Notes under the pieces: generated by a model
The model's database searches: none
Told to the model about the DNA's origin: nothing
Seen by the model: only the letters and a program-made list of their open reading frames with translations
Position numbers and translations under genes: made by a program
From: Anthoceros angustus
Taxonomy: Eukaryota > Streptophyta > Anthocerotopsida > Anthocerotales > Anthocerotaceae
Length of the DNA: 64,000 nt
Direction: 5' to 3'
Assembly: GCA_010909165.1 (NCBI GenBank)
Contig: VJWM01000218.1
Location: forward strand, 62,001-126,000
Part shown: positions 9,804-23,640 of the stretch, in pieces
Layout of the letters: the number at the start of each line of letters is the position of its first letter
Numbering within the stretch: the stretch's first letter is position 1

Positions 9804-10440
9804 AATATTTGAGAAAAATTAAGAGCAACAGCCCAAGTGAGCCCATTTGATATAAAGAATCCCTATGGGAGTTTCTTTCCCACCATGCCTTTTCCTCTTG
9901 GTTTCTCCATCCACCTTTTGATTTTTGTACTTAGTACTTGACACGATGGAGCGAATGGAGACAAAAACTTTGAACTCAAAACTAAGGCCATCTACCTTGC
10001 GCATTGAAAATGGGTTGGGGCATTCACAAAGTTTCTCAAACAACCTATCTCAAGCAACAACTAGAACTAGATGGCGCTCATGGATAGATGCATGAAGTTT
10101 ATTACACGCACTTGGGAAACTAGCTGCCCTATGCGATAGGGAAATGCCTCTAGCAATACTAAGTCACCCTAGTATCACTATCATTTGTATAATACAAGTA
10201 TGGAGAAGGGGAGCAGAACCCGGAGCGGAGGAACTTATATAGAGGTGGGGGCGATGAATCGTCAGAGCACCGTGAACTTCGCTATTGGGAGCGGATGGCG
10301 CCTGCGGCGAACAAAAGGAACTCCTAGCGTATGCCAAACTCCTCCGCACCTCAAAAATGGGCGCCTCCGCTAAAGCCGGGCTAGGATGCGGGATGTAGAT
10401 GGCGAGAGACCCTAGGATCGTAACTTAGCGAACCACGGTT

Positions 10441-10613
10441 TGTTGCACCATGGTTCTTGAGGTAATGTTAGGGGGATTCTTAGCGTGCTAAAAGAATCTA
10501 TGTAGTAGCCACAATATCTAGACCTTTCACATATACATCAATTTGAGAGAGACACTATAATCAAAATTGAGACTTAATCAATCACTCATCGCTCACCTTT
10601 TGATCTTGAATTT
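10441..10613 (+). repeat. Copia-like 5' LTR (first)
   Basis: Begins TGTTG directly after gaaccacggtt and ends before ggggtatcgag, a damaged primer-binding site. It matches the LTRs at 13454 and 29788 in the left and right ends but is shorter inside. Confidence 0.6.
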
Positions 10614-13110
10614 GGGGTATCGAGGAAGGGGAGCGCGTTCGGATGGCTTGGCGTGTGTTAGCTTCCATGGTGCTGGTGGCTCGCGAAGATCCTAAAATCG
10701 CAGATGCCTAGAGCGTCCGCTTCTTCCTCTCCATGGGTAGGCGCCTCCGTGAGGATCATTTGGGGGGCGCATCAAAGAGATGAGGCGCTTCAACATTAGG
10801 TTCTGCATCGGCCCTTTCGGACGGGACTTCATTCTCTTCCACCACGCTCGGGTGTTTTTTACTAAGCATCTGAGGGCGCTTGGAGATTCCACCAAGCCAA
10901 CACTTTCTCTACTAGGTTCATCACCCATCAAGATCTGCTTCAAATCACGAATTGAACTCACTTCGAGTCACTTCACTTCGCATTAGAAAAATTATCTCAT
11001 TAGATACTAGTGCCAATAGCTCACCTCATGCGTGTTATATATGCCTTTGATTTAACAACCACAAAGAAATACTAAGAAGCAAACAATCATGGGAGCATGT
11101 GAACACCCAAATCTTAGATTTAATCGATTTGTGATGTGGAAGATGAGTTTCTTCCTCAAGAGCATGACTATAGATTGTAAGACATTTATGGACCCAACAC
11201 CAATTGGAACATCCGACTTAATTGCGGCTTGGAACAAGAGACCTAGCGCATGATCTCCTCATATCTCGCACTTGATAAAAGTATGCTTGACACACCACAG
11301 TACCAAGATGCTCACGGCATCGGAAGATATTTAACGATATGTTCCAAGCCCAAGACTCCATGTCACTAGTGGCGCCCAGATTGTTTTACGTACCAGATGA
11401 AGGACACGGAGAGTGTTGGTGACGTCACAATTCAAGCGGATAGCCGCCCGGCACCACATCAACACCAAGTCGTAATACTTCGACATCCCACGCATCTTAC
11501 GGGACTTTCGTCGGCTCAATTCCATCATCGGACAATACAGAATTTGGAGGTGCCCAAGCGGACACGTTCTAAATCGTTGGAGCTTTACTTGAGGAGGAAT
11601 CGAGCCGTGGCTCCAATTCAAGCCGGGTAGCACCAATCACGCACTCTTCACTTCGAGGCCGAGGCGGTCAAGAGGCGGAGGGCATAATTTTCAAAGCTCT
11701 AAAAATGTGATTGCATGCAAAGGCTATAAAAATCAATGGTGAAAAGGAAGAAGGAATGTGCGGATAGCCATTTAGTAAGTCTGGGGAAGAAACAATCGAG
11801 AAGACTCACCCGAACGAGTCGAAACTAATGACTCCCAAGCCCCACCAAATAATTCAATCTTAGGCATAATTTGATGGATTAGATGGTTGATAGAGCAACT
11901 ACTCACATTTGCGGGCGCATCAAAGAGATGAGGTTTTCATTAGGTTTGCATCGGCGTATGCCCCACGGACTTCATTCTCTTCCACCACGTGGCCTGATTT
12001 TTGCTCGATGCTGTGCAGATTGAGGCTGTGATTCCACCCAATTGTTTTACTAGAGTGATCACCCATCAAGATCTCGTTCAAATCACGAATTGAACTCACA
12101 AATCGAGTCAATTCGCATTAGAGAAAATTATCTCATTAGATACTAGTGCCAATAGCTCACAGCAATATATGCTCGCCTTTGATCCCCTTAACAACCACAA
12201 AGAAATACTAAGAAGCAAACAATCATGGAGGTGATATTCACTAAAATCGACCGTGCCGAGACCTTTAATAATCGATTATGTGGAAGATGAGTTTCTTCCT
12301 CAAGAGCATGACCGATGGAGATTGTCAGATATATATTAACACCAATTGGAACATCATTAGCGGGAACAAGAGAGACAGCGCCGCATTTAATCTCCTCATA
12401 TCTCGCACTTGATAAAAGTATGCTTCAAAGTAAAATTAAAGATGCTCAAAGAGGAAGATATTTAACGATATGTTCCAAGCCCAAGACTCCATGTCACTAG
12501 TGAGCGCCACGAGATTGTTTTACATGTGATGAAGGACACGGAGAGTGTTGAATAAAGACGTACATTTCAAAGAAGAGCGACTAGCCGCAACATACATCCA
12601 AGATAACCAAGTCAGTGAATAGACATCCCCGCCGCATCTTTAGGACTTCGGTCGAATTCCATCATCGAAAGCAAAAACCGGAGGTGCTAGCACACGCTCC
12701 AAATTGGAGCTTTACTTGAGGAGGAATCGAGCCGTGGCTCCAATTCAAGAACCGCCAAGGTAGCACAATCACGCACTCTTCACTGAGGCCGAGGAAAAAG
12801 GCAGGACGCTGTAATTTTCAAAGTGACTATGAGATAACATAGGCTACAACAAAAACAATAATGGTCGAAAAGGACCAAGGACTAAGTGGATCCGGTGGAG
12901 GTGAAGAAACAATCGGAGAACTCGAGTGATTCAAAAGTCGAACTCGCTAATGACTCCCAAGCCCCACCAAATAATTCAATCTTAAAGGCTTGATGTGTTG
13001 ACCCACGATTGTCGATGGTTGGATTCGTGAGCAACTACTCACATTTGAGGTGGGATATGTTCATCCTATCATAATGTCCTCTTGAGATGTCACCTTGGTG
13101 AGATACTTGT
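10614..13110 (+). mobile_element. Duplicated copia leader/gag segment
   Basis: The leader and gag-region sequence following the LTR at 10441 is present here twice. Blocks such as gcatcaaagagatgagg and gactcccaagccccacc recur at a spacing of ~1.15 kb (10763 and 11912). The whole stretch from ~10085 to ~13110 is itself tandemly duplicated with the next element, because the module end and LTR reappear 3.01 kb later. All frames are broken and no protease or polymerase is present. Confidence 0.55.
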
Positions 13111-13453
13111 AAGGCATGAAGTTTATTACACGCACTTGGGAAACTAGCTGCCCTATGCGCAGATAGGGAAATGCCTCTAGCAATACTAAGTCACCCTAGT
13201 ATCACTATCATTTGTATAATACAAGTATGGAGAAGGGGAGGGAGAACCCGGAGACGGAGGAACTTATATAGAGGGGACGATGAATCGTCGAGAGCACCGT
13301 GAACTTCGCTATTGGGAGCGATGGTCGCTGCGGTGAAAAAAAGGAACTCCTAGCGTATGCCAAACTCCTCCGCACCTCAAAAATGGGCGCCTCAAAGCGG
13401 GCTAGGATGTAGATGGCAGAGACCCTAGGATCGTAACTTAGCGAACCACGGTT
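13111..13453. repeat. Second copy of the module A right end
   Basis: The sequence from catgaagtttattacacgc to cgaaccacggtt repeats 10085-10440. It places a second LTR at the same flank and shows a ~3.01 kb tandem duplication that included the module end, LTR and gag region. Confidence 0.75.
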
Positions 13454-13641
13454 TGTTGGTACCATACGCTACGGAGGGAAGCTTCTGTGATGTATTAATC
13501 AGGCACTATGTGCGCAGAAGAAATTTTAGTTGCCGTGATGCGGGATACCTTTCACATTAAAAGATTACAACCGCCGAGACACTAAAAGACGGACTTAATC
13601 AATCACTCATCGCTCACCTTCGTGATCTTGCACCCGCTTTA
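13454..13641 (+). repeat. Copia-like 5' LTR
   Basis: Starts TGTTGG after the cacggtt flank and ends in cacccgcttta. It is followed at once by tggtatcgagg, matching the initiator-tRNA-Met primer site of plant copia elements at most positions. It pairs with the LTR at 18790. Confidence 0.65.
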
Positions 13642-16600
13642 TGGTATCGAGGAAGGCCAAGCGTCGATAGTGGAGGACGCTGGTGTTTAAGCGTTTGAAG
13701 AACAAGGCAAGAAGATCCTAAAATCGCAGATGCCTAAGCGATGGCTTCTTCCTCTCCGGGTAGGCGCCTCCGTTTGGCCATTTGCGGGCGCATCAAAGAG
13801 ATGAGGTTCAACATTGGCTCTTCGCATCGCATCGAAGCCACCGGGACTTCATTCTCTTCCACCACGCTCGGCGCGTGTTTTTGTTAACCGCTGCAGGGTG
13901 AGCGCTTCCAGATTCCACCAAGCCAACTTTTATAGGAGTCATCACCCATCAAGATCTCAAGAACCAATCACGAATTGAACTCACAAATCGAGTCACTTCA
14001 CTTCGTGCAAAAATTCATCCAAGATTAGATACTAGTGCCAATAGCTCACCTCAGACGTAGCAGCAATATATGCTCGCCTTTGATCCTTAACAACCACAAA
14101 GAAATACTCAATCTTAATAATGTATCAATTAATACAATATTATTTATAATCGATTTATGTGTGGAAGATGAGTCACCGCCCGGCCAAGAGCATGACCGAT
14201 GGAGATTGTATACACTCCCGTGCTGGACCCAACACCAAGTTGGAACATCCGACTTAATTGCGGCTTGGAACAAGAGAGAAGCGTACATTTAATCTCCTCA
14301 TATCTCGCACTTGATAAAAGTATGTAAAGACACACATAGTACCAAAGATGCTCACGGCATCGGAAGATATTTAACGATATGTTCCAAGCCCAAGACTCCA
14401 TGTCACTAGTGAGCACGAGATTGTTTTACGTACCAGATGAAGGACACGGAGAGTTGAAAGCCAAGAATTCCAAGGAAGAGTTACAGAAACCACAAATACT
14501 TAACACCAAGTAATACTCGACATGCATCTTACGGACTCGTCGAAATGGACACCAAAAAGTAATGAGGCCTAACAATCCTCAAATCGTTGGAGCTTTACTT
14601 GAGGAGGAATCGAGCCGTGGAAAAGTTCAACCATCACTTCCTTAAGAGGCAGAGGACGCTGTAATTTTCAAACTTTACGACTCACAAGATGCATGCACCG
14701 GAGGCTAAACAAAAACAATAATGGTGAAAAGTACAAAGGACCTGAAGAATCGGTGGGAGTATTCTACGAATCAAAGAAAACCTGTAGAATCCAGCTTTTA
14801 AAGATAATGTAACAAAGTCACAATTCAATCTTAGTCAGTCTGTTGATGTAATGTGATCGAGATTAGATAATTCGAGAGAAATCACATTTGAGTGTGATAT
14901 GTTCATCCTATCATAATGTCTTCGAAGATGTTGGTGACGAAAAGAAGGAGTGAAGTTGCATTGAGACTCTCTAATGGCGAATCCCTCATCATCAATGGAG
15001 TGCTTATTGCAATGACCAAGAACATGTCGGTGAGAAAATTGGCCACGGACGACCTCATAATTACTTTTCAAGGTTGCACAATTCATGATTGAATGATAAA
15101 CATCGTTGCACTTGCACGGCCTACCTTACACGACTGATCTTCATGATCTTCTTCATCACTTATGTTAGACTCATCATCATTTCTGATGTATTTATGGCGA
15201 GATATAAATGCGTTATTTGGAAGCCTTTGCCAACCGCCTTGTACAAGGATCCATGCATTAAATCCGATGAGATTTCTTATGAGATCAAGTACTCCAAGTT
15301 GACCCAACTCCTTTTAAAGATCCTTCACCAACAAGAGCTCGACGACAGGTTATCAAACATATGAGCACCGCTTGGGGCCACTCTTACTTCCTTACTTTTA
15401 TGAATGGGCAGTACTACATTTATTTCTTCGCCAGGATGAGGCCCTCACCGTTCCAAGAGTTTGTGTTAGCAGAACGAATGGTTTTCAAGTGCACTCTCGC
15501 GACAATGGTGGAGAATACACAAGTGCGACTTTTAATGAGTTGTACGATCCAAAGGGATCCTCGCCAACTTCATGCCATACACTCCTTCTCGAACCCCTAT
15601 AGGGCGACTCAATAGATCACTTCTTGAGATTTCGCTCCATTGAGCTCTCCACCTCTCTAGGCCCTGGGTGATGCTCTGACCAACTACCTTAAAACAGGCT
15701 TCCTACTAAAGAGCCGCCAGCACTACACCTTTGAGATGGCAGTAACAAACCTAGAATCTCCATCTTAGATCTGGTAGTACTTTTGCCCATATACGGATGC
15801 CACCCGTAAATGGGACGACAAAAGTCGCAAGCTTCTCTTCATTGGCTACTCGGATCAAGTAAAAGCCTACCGTCTCATCCGACTACTAGAGGTAATCCTT
15901 TCCCGATTCATTTCCATGAATCCCATGTCCTCAACACCTATCTTACCTCCTGTCTACCTCTCTTGGTATCTGGCCTCCTACCTTGACTAATTTTCCTTGC
16001 CCTTGAGGGGCCACATCTCACTCAAGAAGAAGGACGATATGCAAGCTCAAGAGGAAACTCGCTCATTCACCCGTTCCAGGCCCTACTCAAGCACCTCCTG
16101 AGACACAAAATATACTAGATATACCACATATACCAACTATTCCCTATCAAGCCACTATAGCTGGTATTACCAAGGGCGACCTCGGTGCATCCTTTTCATC
16201 CACAAGGATAATGAGGTACACATCCACACTGAACCACCACCTCTTAGGCGATCTACTGCCATAGACCACCTAGCCATCAATGGAGACATCCACCCTTGTC
16301 CCTAGACTCCTTTTCTGAAGGCCTATTCCACCTGGAAGCACTAGTTCCGCTCAAGCCCAGCTGACAATGCGACCGACAGATTGCATTGCATCAAGCCACA
16401 TCGAATTGAGATCGAGATGTACCGCAAGCATAGAAGAAGCCCTTAGCATACAGATGGAAGGCTTCCGTTCAATCAATATGACTCTAATTGCCAACAAAAC
16501 TTGGAAACTTCGCGGCCTCCCTTTGGAGCCGTTTCACAAATGGACCTTAAGGAAACTCAACCACGATGGGGGCTTGGATACAAGTCTAGGTAGTGGAGGT

Positions 16601-18789
16601 TTCACCAGTACCGTGTTTCACTATGAAGAAAAGCAGTTGTTTAGTCCGTTGTCAAGGCAACCCGATAAGGATACTACTAGCTTTTCGCTCACCACCACTG
16701 TATATACACGGTGGAAAATGCTTTTCTTTAACCCTACATGAGGACATCTACATGTTACACCACTGTGGTTTGTTAAAGGCTGACAAGGTGTGTAAATTGC
16801 TCAAATCCATCTATGGATTAAAGCAATCGGCACAAGTGTGGAATGAGGGTGGACAGATCACGAAGAAGTGTGGCTTTGCCCCTCTCATCTCGAGACACCG
16901 TGTTTACATCACGAGAACCAACAACAGTTTGCAATTGTCACCTTATGTAGCGATAATTTCATTTTCGGACAACCGGAAGTAATACAATATGTGAAAGATG
17001 TTATCAAAGTACGACGTTGTTGACATGGGACCTCTACGCTATGCTCTCGTCGTTTGAATTCAAGGAAGAAGATCACACCTTTTCATCCACCAAGAGCATT
17101 ATGTCGCAACTCTGGAAAGGTTCAACTCAAGGACGCCAAGCCGCCCACGCCCAATTGCCTCGGAAAAGGTATCGGTGAGGGCGGTCATCTGAAGAAGTGC
17201 AGATGAGGAGCATCCCCTATGAGGCTGTGAAGTTTACTTTGTTGTCGATCTGGACAAGGCCGGACATATCACAAGTGAATATAGTGTCGGATATCTCTCT
17301 AATCCGGAAGGCGCATTGGACTGCGTCAGAGGATTCTCCGTTATTTGAAAAGACAAAATCATACTTGATAGGTGACCACTCATCCAAGCTTATTCTTACC
17401 TCCTTTTGATCACATTAGGAGCGAGTGGAGATCAAGCTAACGCCCTCGTGATTATCAGCTACCTTTGTCTCGTGGGCACGCAAGAAGATGCACCATTTGC
17501 ACTTCATCCCGAGCTATGCTCGACCACCAAGGAGATACTTTGGATTCGTAATTCCTACAAGACATTCATGAGAAGCGGGATGAGGCAACTCATTTGTATT
17601 GACAAAATCGGATAGCTATGAATGATCCGATTTTGCGAGGACCAAGCACGTGGACATTTCATTTTCTAGGAACAAGTAATACAATATGTGAAAGATGTTA
17701 TCAAGGGAGTACGACGTTGTTGACATGGGACCTCTACGCTATGCTCTGAGTACGCTTTGAATTCAAGGAAGAAGATCACACCTTTTCATCCACCAAGAGC
17801 ATTATGTCATACAACCACCGGAAAGGTTCAACTGGGACGCCAAGCCGCCCACGCCCAATTGCCTTAGAAGGTATCACCGAGATCAAAGACTCAAGAAGTG
17901 CAGATGAGGAGCATCCCCTACAGTGAGGGGAAGTTTACTTTATTTATCGATCGACAAGGCCGGACATATCAGCTGTGAATATAGTGTCCGGATATCTCTA
18001 ATCCGGAAGGCGATTGGACTCAACAAGAGGATTCTCCGTTATTTGAAAAGACAAAATCATGTTGCTATATAGATGACCACTCATCCAAGCTTATTCTTAC
18101 CTCCTTTTCGGATGCGACAAGGCGACCGGCGCGGAGATCAATGCCACCAGACATTATCAACGGATCAGTTCCTGGGCTGCAAGAAGATGCGACCATTTGC
18201 ACTTCATCCATCAAGAGTATGCACCACGACCAGCCTAAGCAAGGAGATACTTTGGATTCGTCAATTCCTACAAGACATTCATGAGAAGTGGATGAGGCAA
18301 CTCACAGATAGACAACCAAAGAATAGCTATGACACACAATCCGATTTTGCGAGGACCAAGCACGTGGACATTCAAGATCATTTTATCCGCAAGTGGTGGC
18401 GAACAATCAAATCTCATTATGCTACATAAGTACAAGCGACAACACCGAGACATGACAAGGACTTCCCAAGGCACTTCACGACAAGCATGTCGAAGGTATC
18501 GCAGTGAAAATGAAGCGTGTCGGGCATCGGTGATCTAAGAAAGGGGAGCCCCTAGTCACTTGACACCAACTAGAACTCCTTGTTGTCTTTCATCCAAGCC
18601 TCCCTTGACTTTTCACCACCGTTCTTGTGTACTCCTTTTTGCTTGAGACTTTCAATGCGCTTATAATCACCTTCGGATTATGTGACTCAAGTTTGGAGAC
18701 CACCAGATTGGAGTCTCTGCGAAGGCCAAGTTGAGACCACGGTGGGCGGGAGGCAATCGGATGCACTAGATCCGCGGCGAGGGGGGGAG

Positions 18790-18980
18790 TGTTGGAGCCA
18801 TAGCGCTACGGAGGAAGCTTCGTTCCGTTGGCTTTGTTAGGCACGTTTTGCGTCGTAGAAGAATGTTTTAGTTGCCGGGGCTCCGCGTTCGTTACCTCAC
18901 TTAAATGCCCTAAACCGCTGAGACACTATATCGGGGGATGTAGATCACTCTAGCGCTCACCTAGATCTTGCACCCGCCAC
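18790..18980 (+). repeat. Copia-like 3' LTR of element 1
   Basis: Preceded by a G-rich purine tract (ggcgagggggggag), it starts TGTTGG and ends near cttgcacccgccac, immediately left of ggttcgtttggtaaac, which is module B. Confidence 0.65.
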
Positions 18981-21232
18981 GGTTCGTTTGGTAAACCCGA
19001 TGACATGTTAAGGAAGGCCAAGGATTCTTAGAGGGTGATGTATAATCTATGACAAAATCTATGTAAAAGTAGCATCACAAAATAGACCTCAAAAAGGCTG
19101 TGGGCATATTTTCTAGAATTTCATACATCAAAATTTGAGAGAAAAAGGCAAAAAGAGAACTAGAGACTCAATATGAGTGAGCTGGGAATTTGGGGTTAAG
19201 GAAAGGGAGAGGTGTCTGATGGTTTTGGTGCGTGTGGAACCTCCTAGTTAGTCTTCTCATTTCTTGTGGTTCCGTTGATAGGGGTTTTACTTGTACACTC
19301 ATAGGCCATGGTTCCTAGTAGGTCCAGTTTTGTATTGGCGGATTTTGGCTTTGTGGCGGTGTCCTTGTGATGATTTGGAGGTTTTGGTTTTCGATCGCTG
19401 CGATGGGGGCTTTGGCTCCGATTCTGGCTCTTCTCGGTTGCTCGTGTTCTTGGTGTTGCGTGCCGGATGATGGTGAATTGGGGCCCGAGCTCCGTAGGTT
19501 AATTTTGTCTACAAGTTACATTTGGTATGAGGGGGTTTGTTTTGCTCTCGTCTTCGCTTGGCAAGGGAGGCGCTATTTTGATCTATGGAGGATGAGGTTT
19601 CTGGCTTCTCTTAGTATCATTTTCGGTCTCAATTTGCGGTTTCAAAATAAAGCGTGATTTTTTTCACAAAATAAAAACCATGCTCCCTGAAGCCGCTTAA
19701 CAGTGGATGAGTCCACCCCAATACCTATTAGAACTCACGATGTCTCATTTGAGGGAAGCCAATGTGCCTTTTTCCAAGAGGCACTTATGTAGTTATTTGG
19801 GTTTCTTCCTTCTAGCGAGTAATTGCAAGATATATATTAATACATATTTATTTATAGATCATTAGGCGTATGCAGCCATGAGGCTATGATGCCTCTATTT
19901 ACATTTTTTCACCAGCAATGCTTGCGGCAGTAGATTTTTCAAATTCCTAATTCTAATATTATAATAGCGAAAGAGGTTTTGGTCCTATGGAGCTTGTTGT
20001 GGTGTATATTAATACATATAGACCACAATAAGTGCATTTAAAACCCTACAATTTGGAAAGTCTACATTTTAGATAAGCCTATGGAGGTAGTTCTAGATGG
20101 AACATACATCCAAGATAAAGTCAAGTTGAAGAGACTGGCAAAACATTAAAACAAGGTCCTCATTTCAAGACACTATCACCAAGTCATTCAAATACCTTGA
20201 TGGAGCTAGCCCTAAATGGAACACATACCCGACGAAGGCCCCTTAACAATCATCAAGTATTTATGATAACCTTGTGGAGTTTGCTCGAGACGAAACAAAC
20301 GCTCAAGCGCTTCCTTGAAGAGAGTAGGTTCCCATTATAACATTGTACCACCAAGTATGTCAAATCACCTTGTGGAGTGTGACCGAGAGGAACATACGCA
20401 CAAGTACAAAGTCCCTTGAAGAAACTAGGTCAAATACCTACAATCAAACTTGGGTAGGTACCCATCCATTATTCTTCCTGACGTGAAGAGTGGTATCAAA
20501 TTTGAGGTTGAGCGTTATTATCCTAGCATTATTCTAAAAATGTCGAGATAAGAAAGGTAATTTCAAAGAAAAATAGAAGTGTAGGAGAGGGACAATGTGT
20601 GTGTGTTAGGGGGGTAACTAGTGGAGAAAGTGATTGGGAGCGAGAGTATGGGGTGCAAGAAGAAAAGAAAAGGAAGGAGGGACAAGATTTATGAGTAAAA
20701 GGAAATATTATAAAAATAGAAATAGATTGAAAAAAATAAAACATAAAATATGGAAAAGAGTGAAAAAGATAGAAGATAAAAAGAAAAGAAAAAGTGAAGA
20801 AGATATCAAACAAAAATTAAAATTTGAATACCTAGTTGAAATCTTCTTTTGATATTATGTATTGAAGAAGAATAAAGTCATTGAATTTAGGTAACATGGG
20901 ATCGACAAGAAAAAGATTGTATATCGAGATATAAATGAGTTTGTTCTCTATATATGTACAAGTCCTCTCATCACAATTTCACATATTTGATCGCACTTGC
21001 TATCTCCGTGAGTTATTCTCTTATTAGGTACATTTCTTTAGGTTTGATTGTAGTATTGCTCTTAGATTTGCTTAGGTTTGATTGTGATATTGCTCTTAGA
21101 TTTGCTTAGATGTGATTGTAATTTTGGTCTTAGACTTGTTGTGCATTGAAATGGGTAGAGTATTGGCGAAGATCTTTTGTATAGAAAATGTAACGATTGC
21201 TTGATGTTGCTTGGTTTGTGTAGCTAGAGAAA

Positions 21233-21841
21233 ATGGCGACATCTATGGGATTTGGACGATCTTTCCTTGCTATTTTCCTTGCTCTTCTACTCATGTTTCC
21301 AAGCATATTGCTAGGCGTACTAGGAGTCACTTGCGAACGTCAAGAGGATAGATATTGATGACATATTGAGGGCTCCACGAAAACCGCCTAGTGGTCCTAG
21401 CCCCAATGAGCCGTGGATGCCTCCTCTAGATCCACGGTGATTGTTCGAGGAGACGAGGCATCTTGAGGGCTCCTAGAAAACCACCTAGTGGTGCTAGCCA
21501 CAGTAATGAGCCCGGGATGCCTCCTCTCGATGTAGAGAAAGTGGCTCAAGGAGACGCACGCATCTTGAGGGCTCCTGAAACCACCTAGCGGTGCTAGCTC
21601 GGCAATGAGCACAGGATGCCTCCTCTAGAGGCAAAGAAAGTAATTGTTGGAGGGCACAAAGGCATCTTGAGAGCTCCAAGAAAACCACCTAGTGGTGCTA
21701 GCCACGGCAATGAGCACAGGATGCCTCCTCTAGATCCAAGGTGACTCTTGAGGAGGCAGGCGCATCTTGAGGGCTCCACGAAAACCACCTAGCGGTGCTA
21801 GCCACGGCAATGAGCCCAGGATGCCTCCTCTAGATCCATAG
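21233..21841 (+). pseudogene. Secreted tandem-repeat peptide precursor, copy in module B
   Basis: The ATG, signal peptide (MATSMGFGRS and a Leu/Phe-rich core) and five 105-bp repeats are recognisable, ending LDP-stop at 21839. One base is missing after ctagg (ctaggagtc against ctagggagtc in A1), and repeats 1-3 carry losses of 1-5 bases. The frame is not open as written. Confidence 0.55.
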
Positions 21842-22570
21842 AGAGTCATTTTCAACTTGTATTGAGTGTAGAAGTAATGGCTCATACAAGGCACAAGTGG
21901 GAATTATAATGTGCATATGTCGCTCACCCTTGGACACCCTTTTCGTTGGGAAGGTGTGGTATTGAAACGGGAGATATTTTCTTGTCGTATATTTATTGAA
22001 GAATTTAACGAACTTATTATGTTAACAATAAACAATAATTGGATTTACTAACTATTGATCTTTTGATGTTAATACGACATTAAAGGGAATGTGTTACTTG
22101 ACCCCATCATTTCACTCCGGAACAAGGATGTGGAAATGCATGTCACACCATTTGGTCTACACCGTGGCTTTAGCGCATCGACGAAGACGATCCCCTGATG
22201 AGCCCCATTGCATATAGCACCAGCCGTTGAGAGGGATGGGAGAAAAGTGATAGCAAGCCTGCGCACAGCGGCGGTGGAATTGAAGGACAAGACTACCGCA
22301 TGTGAATACGCAAGTTTCGAGGAGTGGCGAAATGGTCATCGTGCGCAACTTTCAGATAATCCCACAATCGAACACCCTCGTCGCAGAGGCTTGGCAGCTG
22401 AAACCGGTGAGTCGCATCTTGCAGCATGATAGACCCGAGCTCGCGATGGAGAAAGAATTAGGACACGGACTTAGAATATCTAGGAGATTGGAGACAGGTA
22501 GCCGCAAAACCCCTTAGGTTGAAAGGTCCTCTCATGTTACAAAGACATTGGTATGCCAAAATGAACCTAC

Positions 22571-22706
22571 CTAGCTCAAGACCGCGAGGACATCCAAGCC
22601 CTCGGGACAAGGTATTGGGTCCCATCCTTTCCTTTGAAGTCGCTTTCCTACATACTTGGAGTACAAAGCATTGCTAGAGGACATCTACAACGGCTTCCAC
22701 ACACCG
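22571..22706 (-). pseudogene. Decayed CPN20 last exon in module B
   Basis: Minus-strand copy of the CPN20 final exon ending in gagctaggtagg. It keeps the KYAG/KDGTQY region but has base losses and substitutions (for example gtctagt in place of coding sequence at the 5' end). It lies at the same relative place as in modules A and C. Confidence 0.7.
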
Positions 22707-22890
22707 TTCCATCTAGTCCGTACAATACTAATGAACTTACCCCGGCCACGGACATGAACCACAGGCGGTCCATGAGTCCACCATTGAGTATTGGACCCCA
22801 ACCGGAGCTCTACTGCGTTGCTACCTCGAGCAGGCGCCGGCGCGGTCCTTCACCAGCGAGGCCGGTGCCAGACTTGCAGTGAGCCTGCGG

Positions 22891-23151
22891 CTAAACTCTC
22901 CTTATGTCAAGGGGAGAAATTCCATATAGTGCAAGGAATCGATCTCGATCTTCGTGAGGTGTTCTCCTAGGACGTTTAGAATCGCTACTATCTAAGAGTT
23001 TGATTCTATAGGGATTTCTGTTCAACTCATGTGCTTTGAGGTGATCGAACACTTTTAGACCAGACTTGCTCTTCAAAGACGACACCCATTGCTCCGCGTC
23101 ATTGCATATTTGCTTATCACGAATTTGGACAACAAAATAAAGGTGTAGCAC
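22891..23151 (-). other. Open minus-strand remnant in module B, unidentified
   Basis: An 86-codon open stretch reading LYFVVQIRDKQICNDAEQW, then SSLKSKSGLKVFDHLKAHEL, then KRPRRTPHEDRDR. Modules A and C carry the same sequence with breaks. It lies just downstream (minus strand) of the LTR-like segment at 23250-23415, so it could be the first part of a truncated retroelement. No known domain was recognised. Confidence 0.35.
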
Positions 23152-23428
23152 TAGCGACCACGAGGTCCTAGGATACGACTAGTCCGCAATGTATGAAGCG
23201 GGTAATCAATCTACAAACATTCGATACCGAGTACTTGGGGTATGATACCATATTAACTGAAAACTATAGAGAACTTGTACAATTGAATAAGTGCAACTAA
23301 TCGATGAATTACAAAATTATCCTAAATACTTGTGTGGTGGTATTGTGGTGTATGTTCAAAATTAACCTAAATGAATAAATAATATTGGATAGGTTAAATT
23401 AACCCTAACCTCTGATTAGCTAAAGAAA

Positions 23429-23640
23429 ATGGCAACATCTATGAGATTTGGATGATGTTTCCTTGCTAATTTTCTTGGTCTTCTACTCATGTTTCCGAGC
23501 ATGCTCGGATATACTAGGAGTCACTTACCAAACATCAAGAGGATAGATCGATAATAGCTAGCATCTATCTTGAGCTAGCTCCAAGAAAACCACCAAGTAG
23601 TGCTAGCCTGTAATGAGCCCCGAGAAGCCTCCTCCATTTA
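23429..23640 (+). pseudogene. Single-repeat paralogue of the secreted-repeat gene (module B)
   Basis: Same structure as at 9590: MATSMRFG followed by TGA in place of CGA, then a hydrophobic core in another frame, SHLPNIKRI and one APRKPPSSAS repeat. Small indels differ from the A and C copies. Confidence 0.6.

Larger units (their letters stand above)
3960..10440. repeat. Array module A (~6.5 kb)
   Basis: First of four related modules. It starts at cgtttggtaaacccgatgac and ends at gcgaaccacggtt, where a copia LTR begins. Left to right it holds: a TG-rich stretch of unknown nature (4000-5050), decayed coding-like sequence (5060-5540), a purine-rich tract (5545-5790), two tandem copies of the secreted-repeat gene (a 1.13 kb internal duplication, 5845-8100), a decayed CPN20 last exon (8730-8863, minus), a minus-strand coding remnant and LTR-like end (9050-9586), and the single-repeat paralogue (9590). 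Modules B and C share the same order. Confidence 0.85.
13454..18980 (+). mobile_element. Ty1/copia-like LTR retrotransposon 1 (defective)
   Basis: LTRs at both ends enclose, in copia order: a gag region (13.7-14.9 kb); integrase core fragments (15.36-15.65 kb: YFLTFMN, then DNGGEYTSATFNE in the next frame); a KWDDKSRKLLFIGYSD-type block (~15.8 kb); reverse transcriptase pieces (16.49-16.97 kb: NKTWKL and LLKSIYGLKQS); and RNase H pieces (KEILWIR near 17.54 and again near 18.24 kb). Integrase before RT defines copia. Position 16981-17676 is followed by a second copy of the same RT/RNase H segment (period ~696 bp). Frames are broken throughout. Confidence 0.85.

Noticed and set aside
20529-20813. 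Phe/Leu-rich minus-strand frame in module B, also in D
   Set aside because: It is the pyrimidine complement of the purine tract and not a membrane protein gene.
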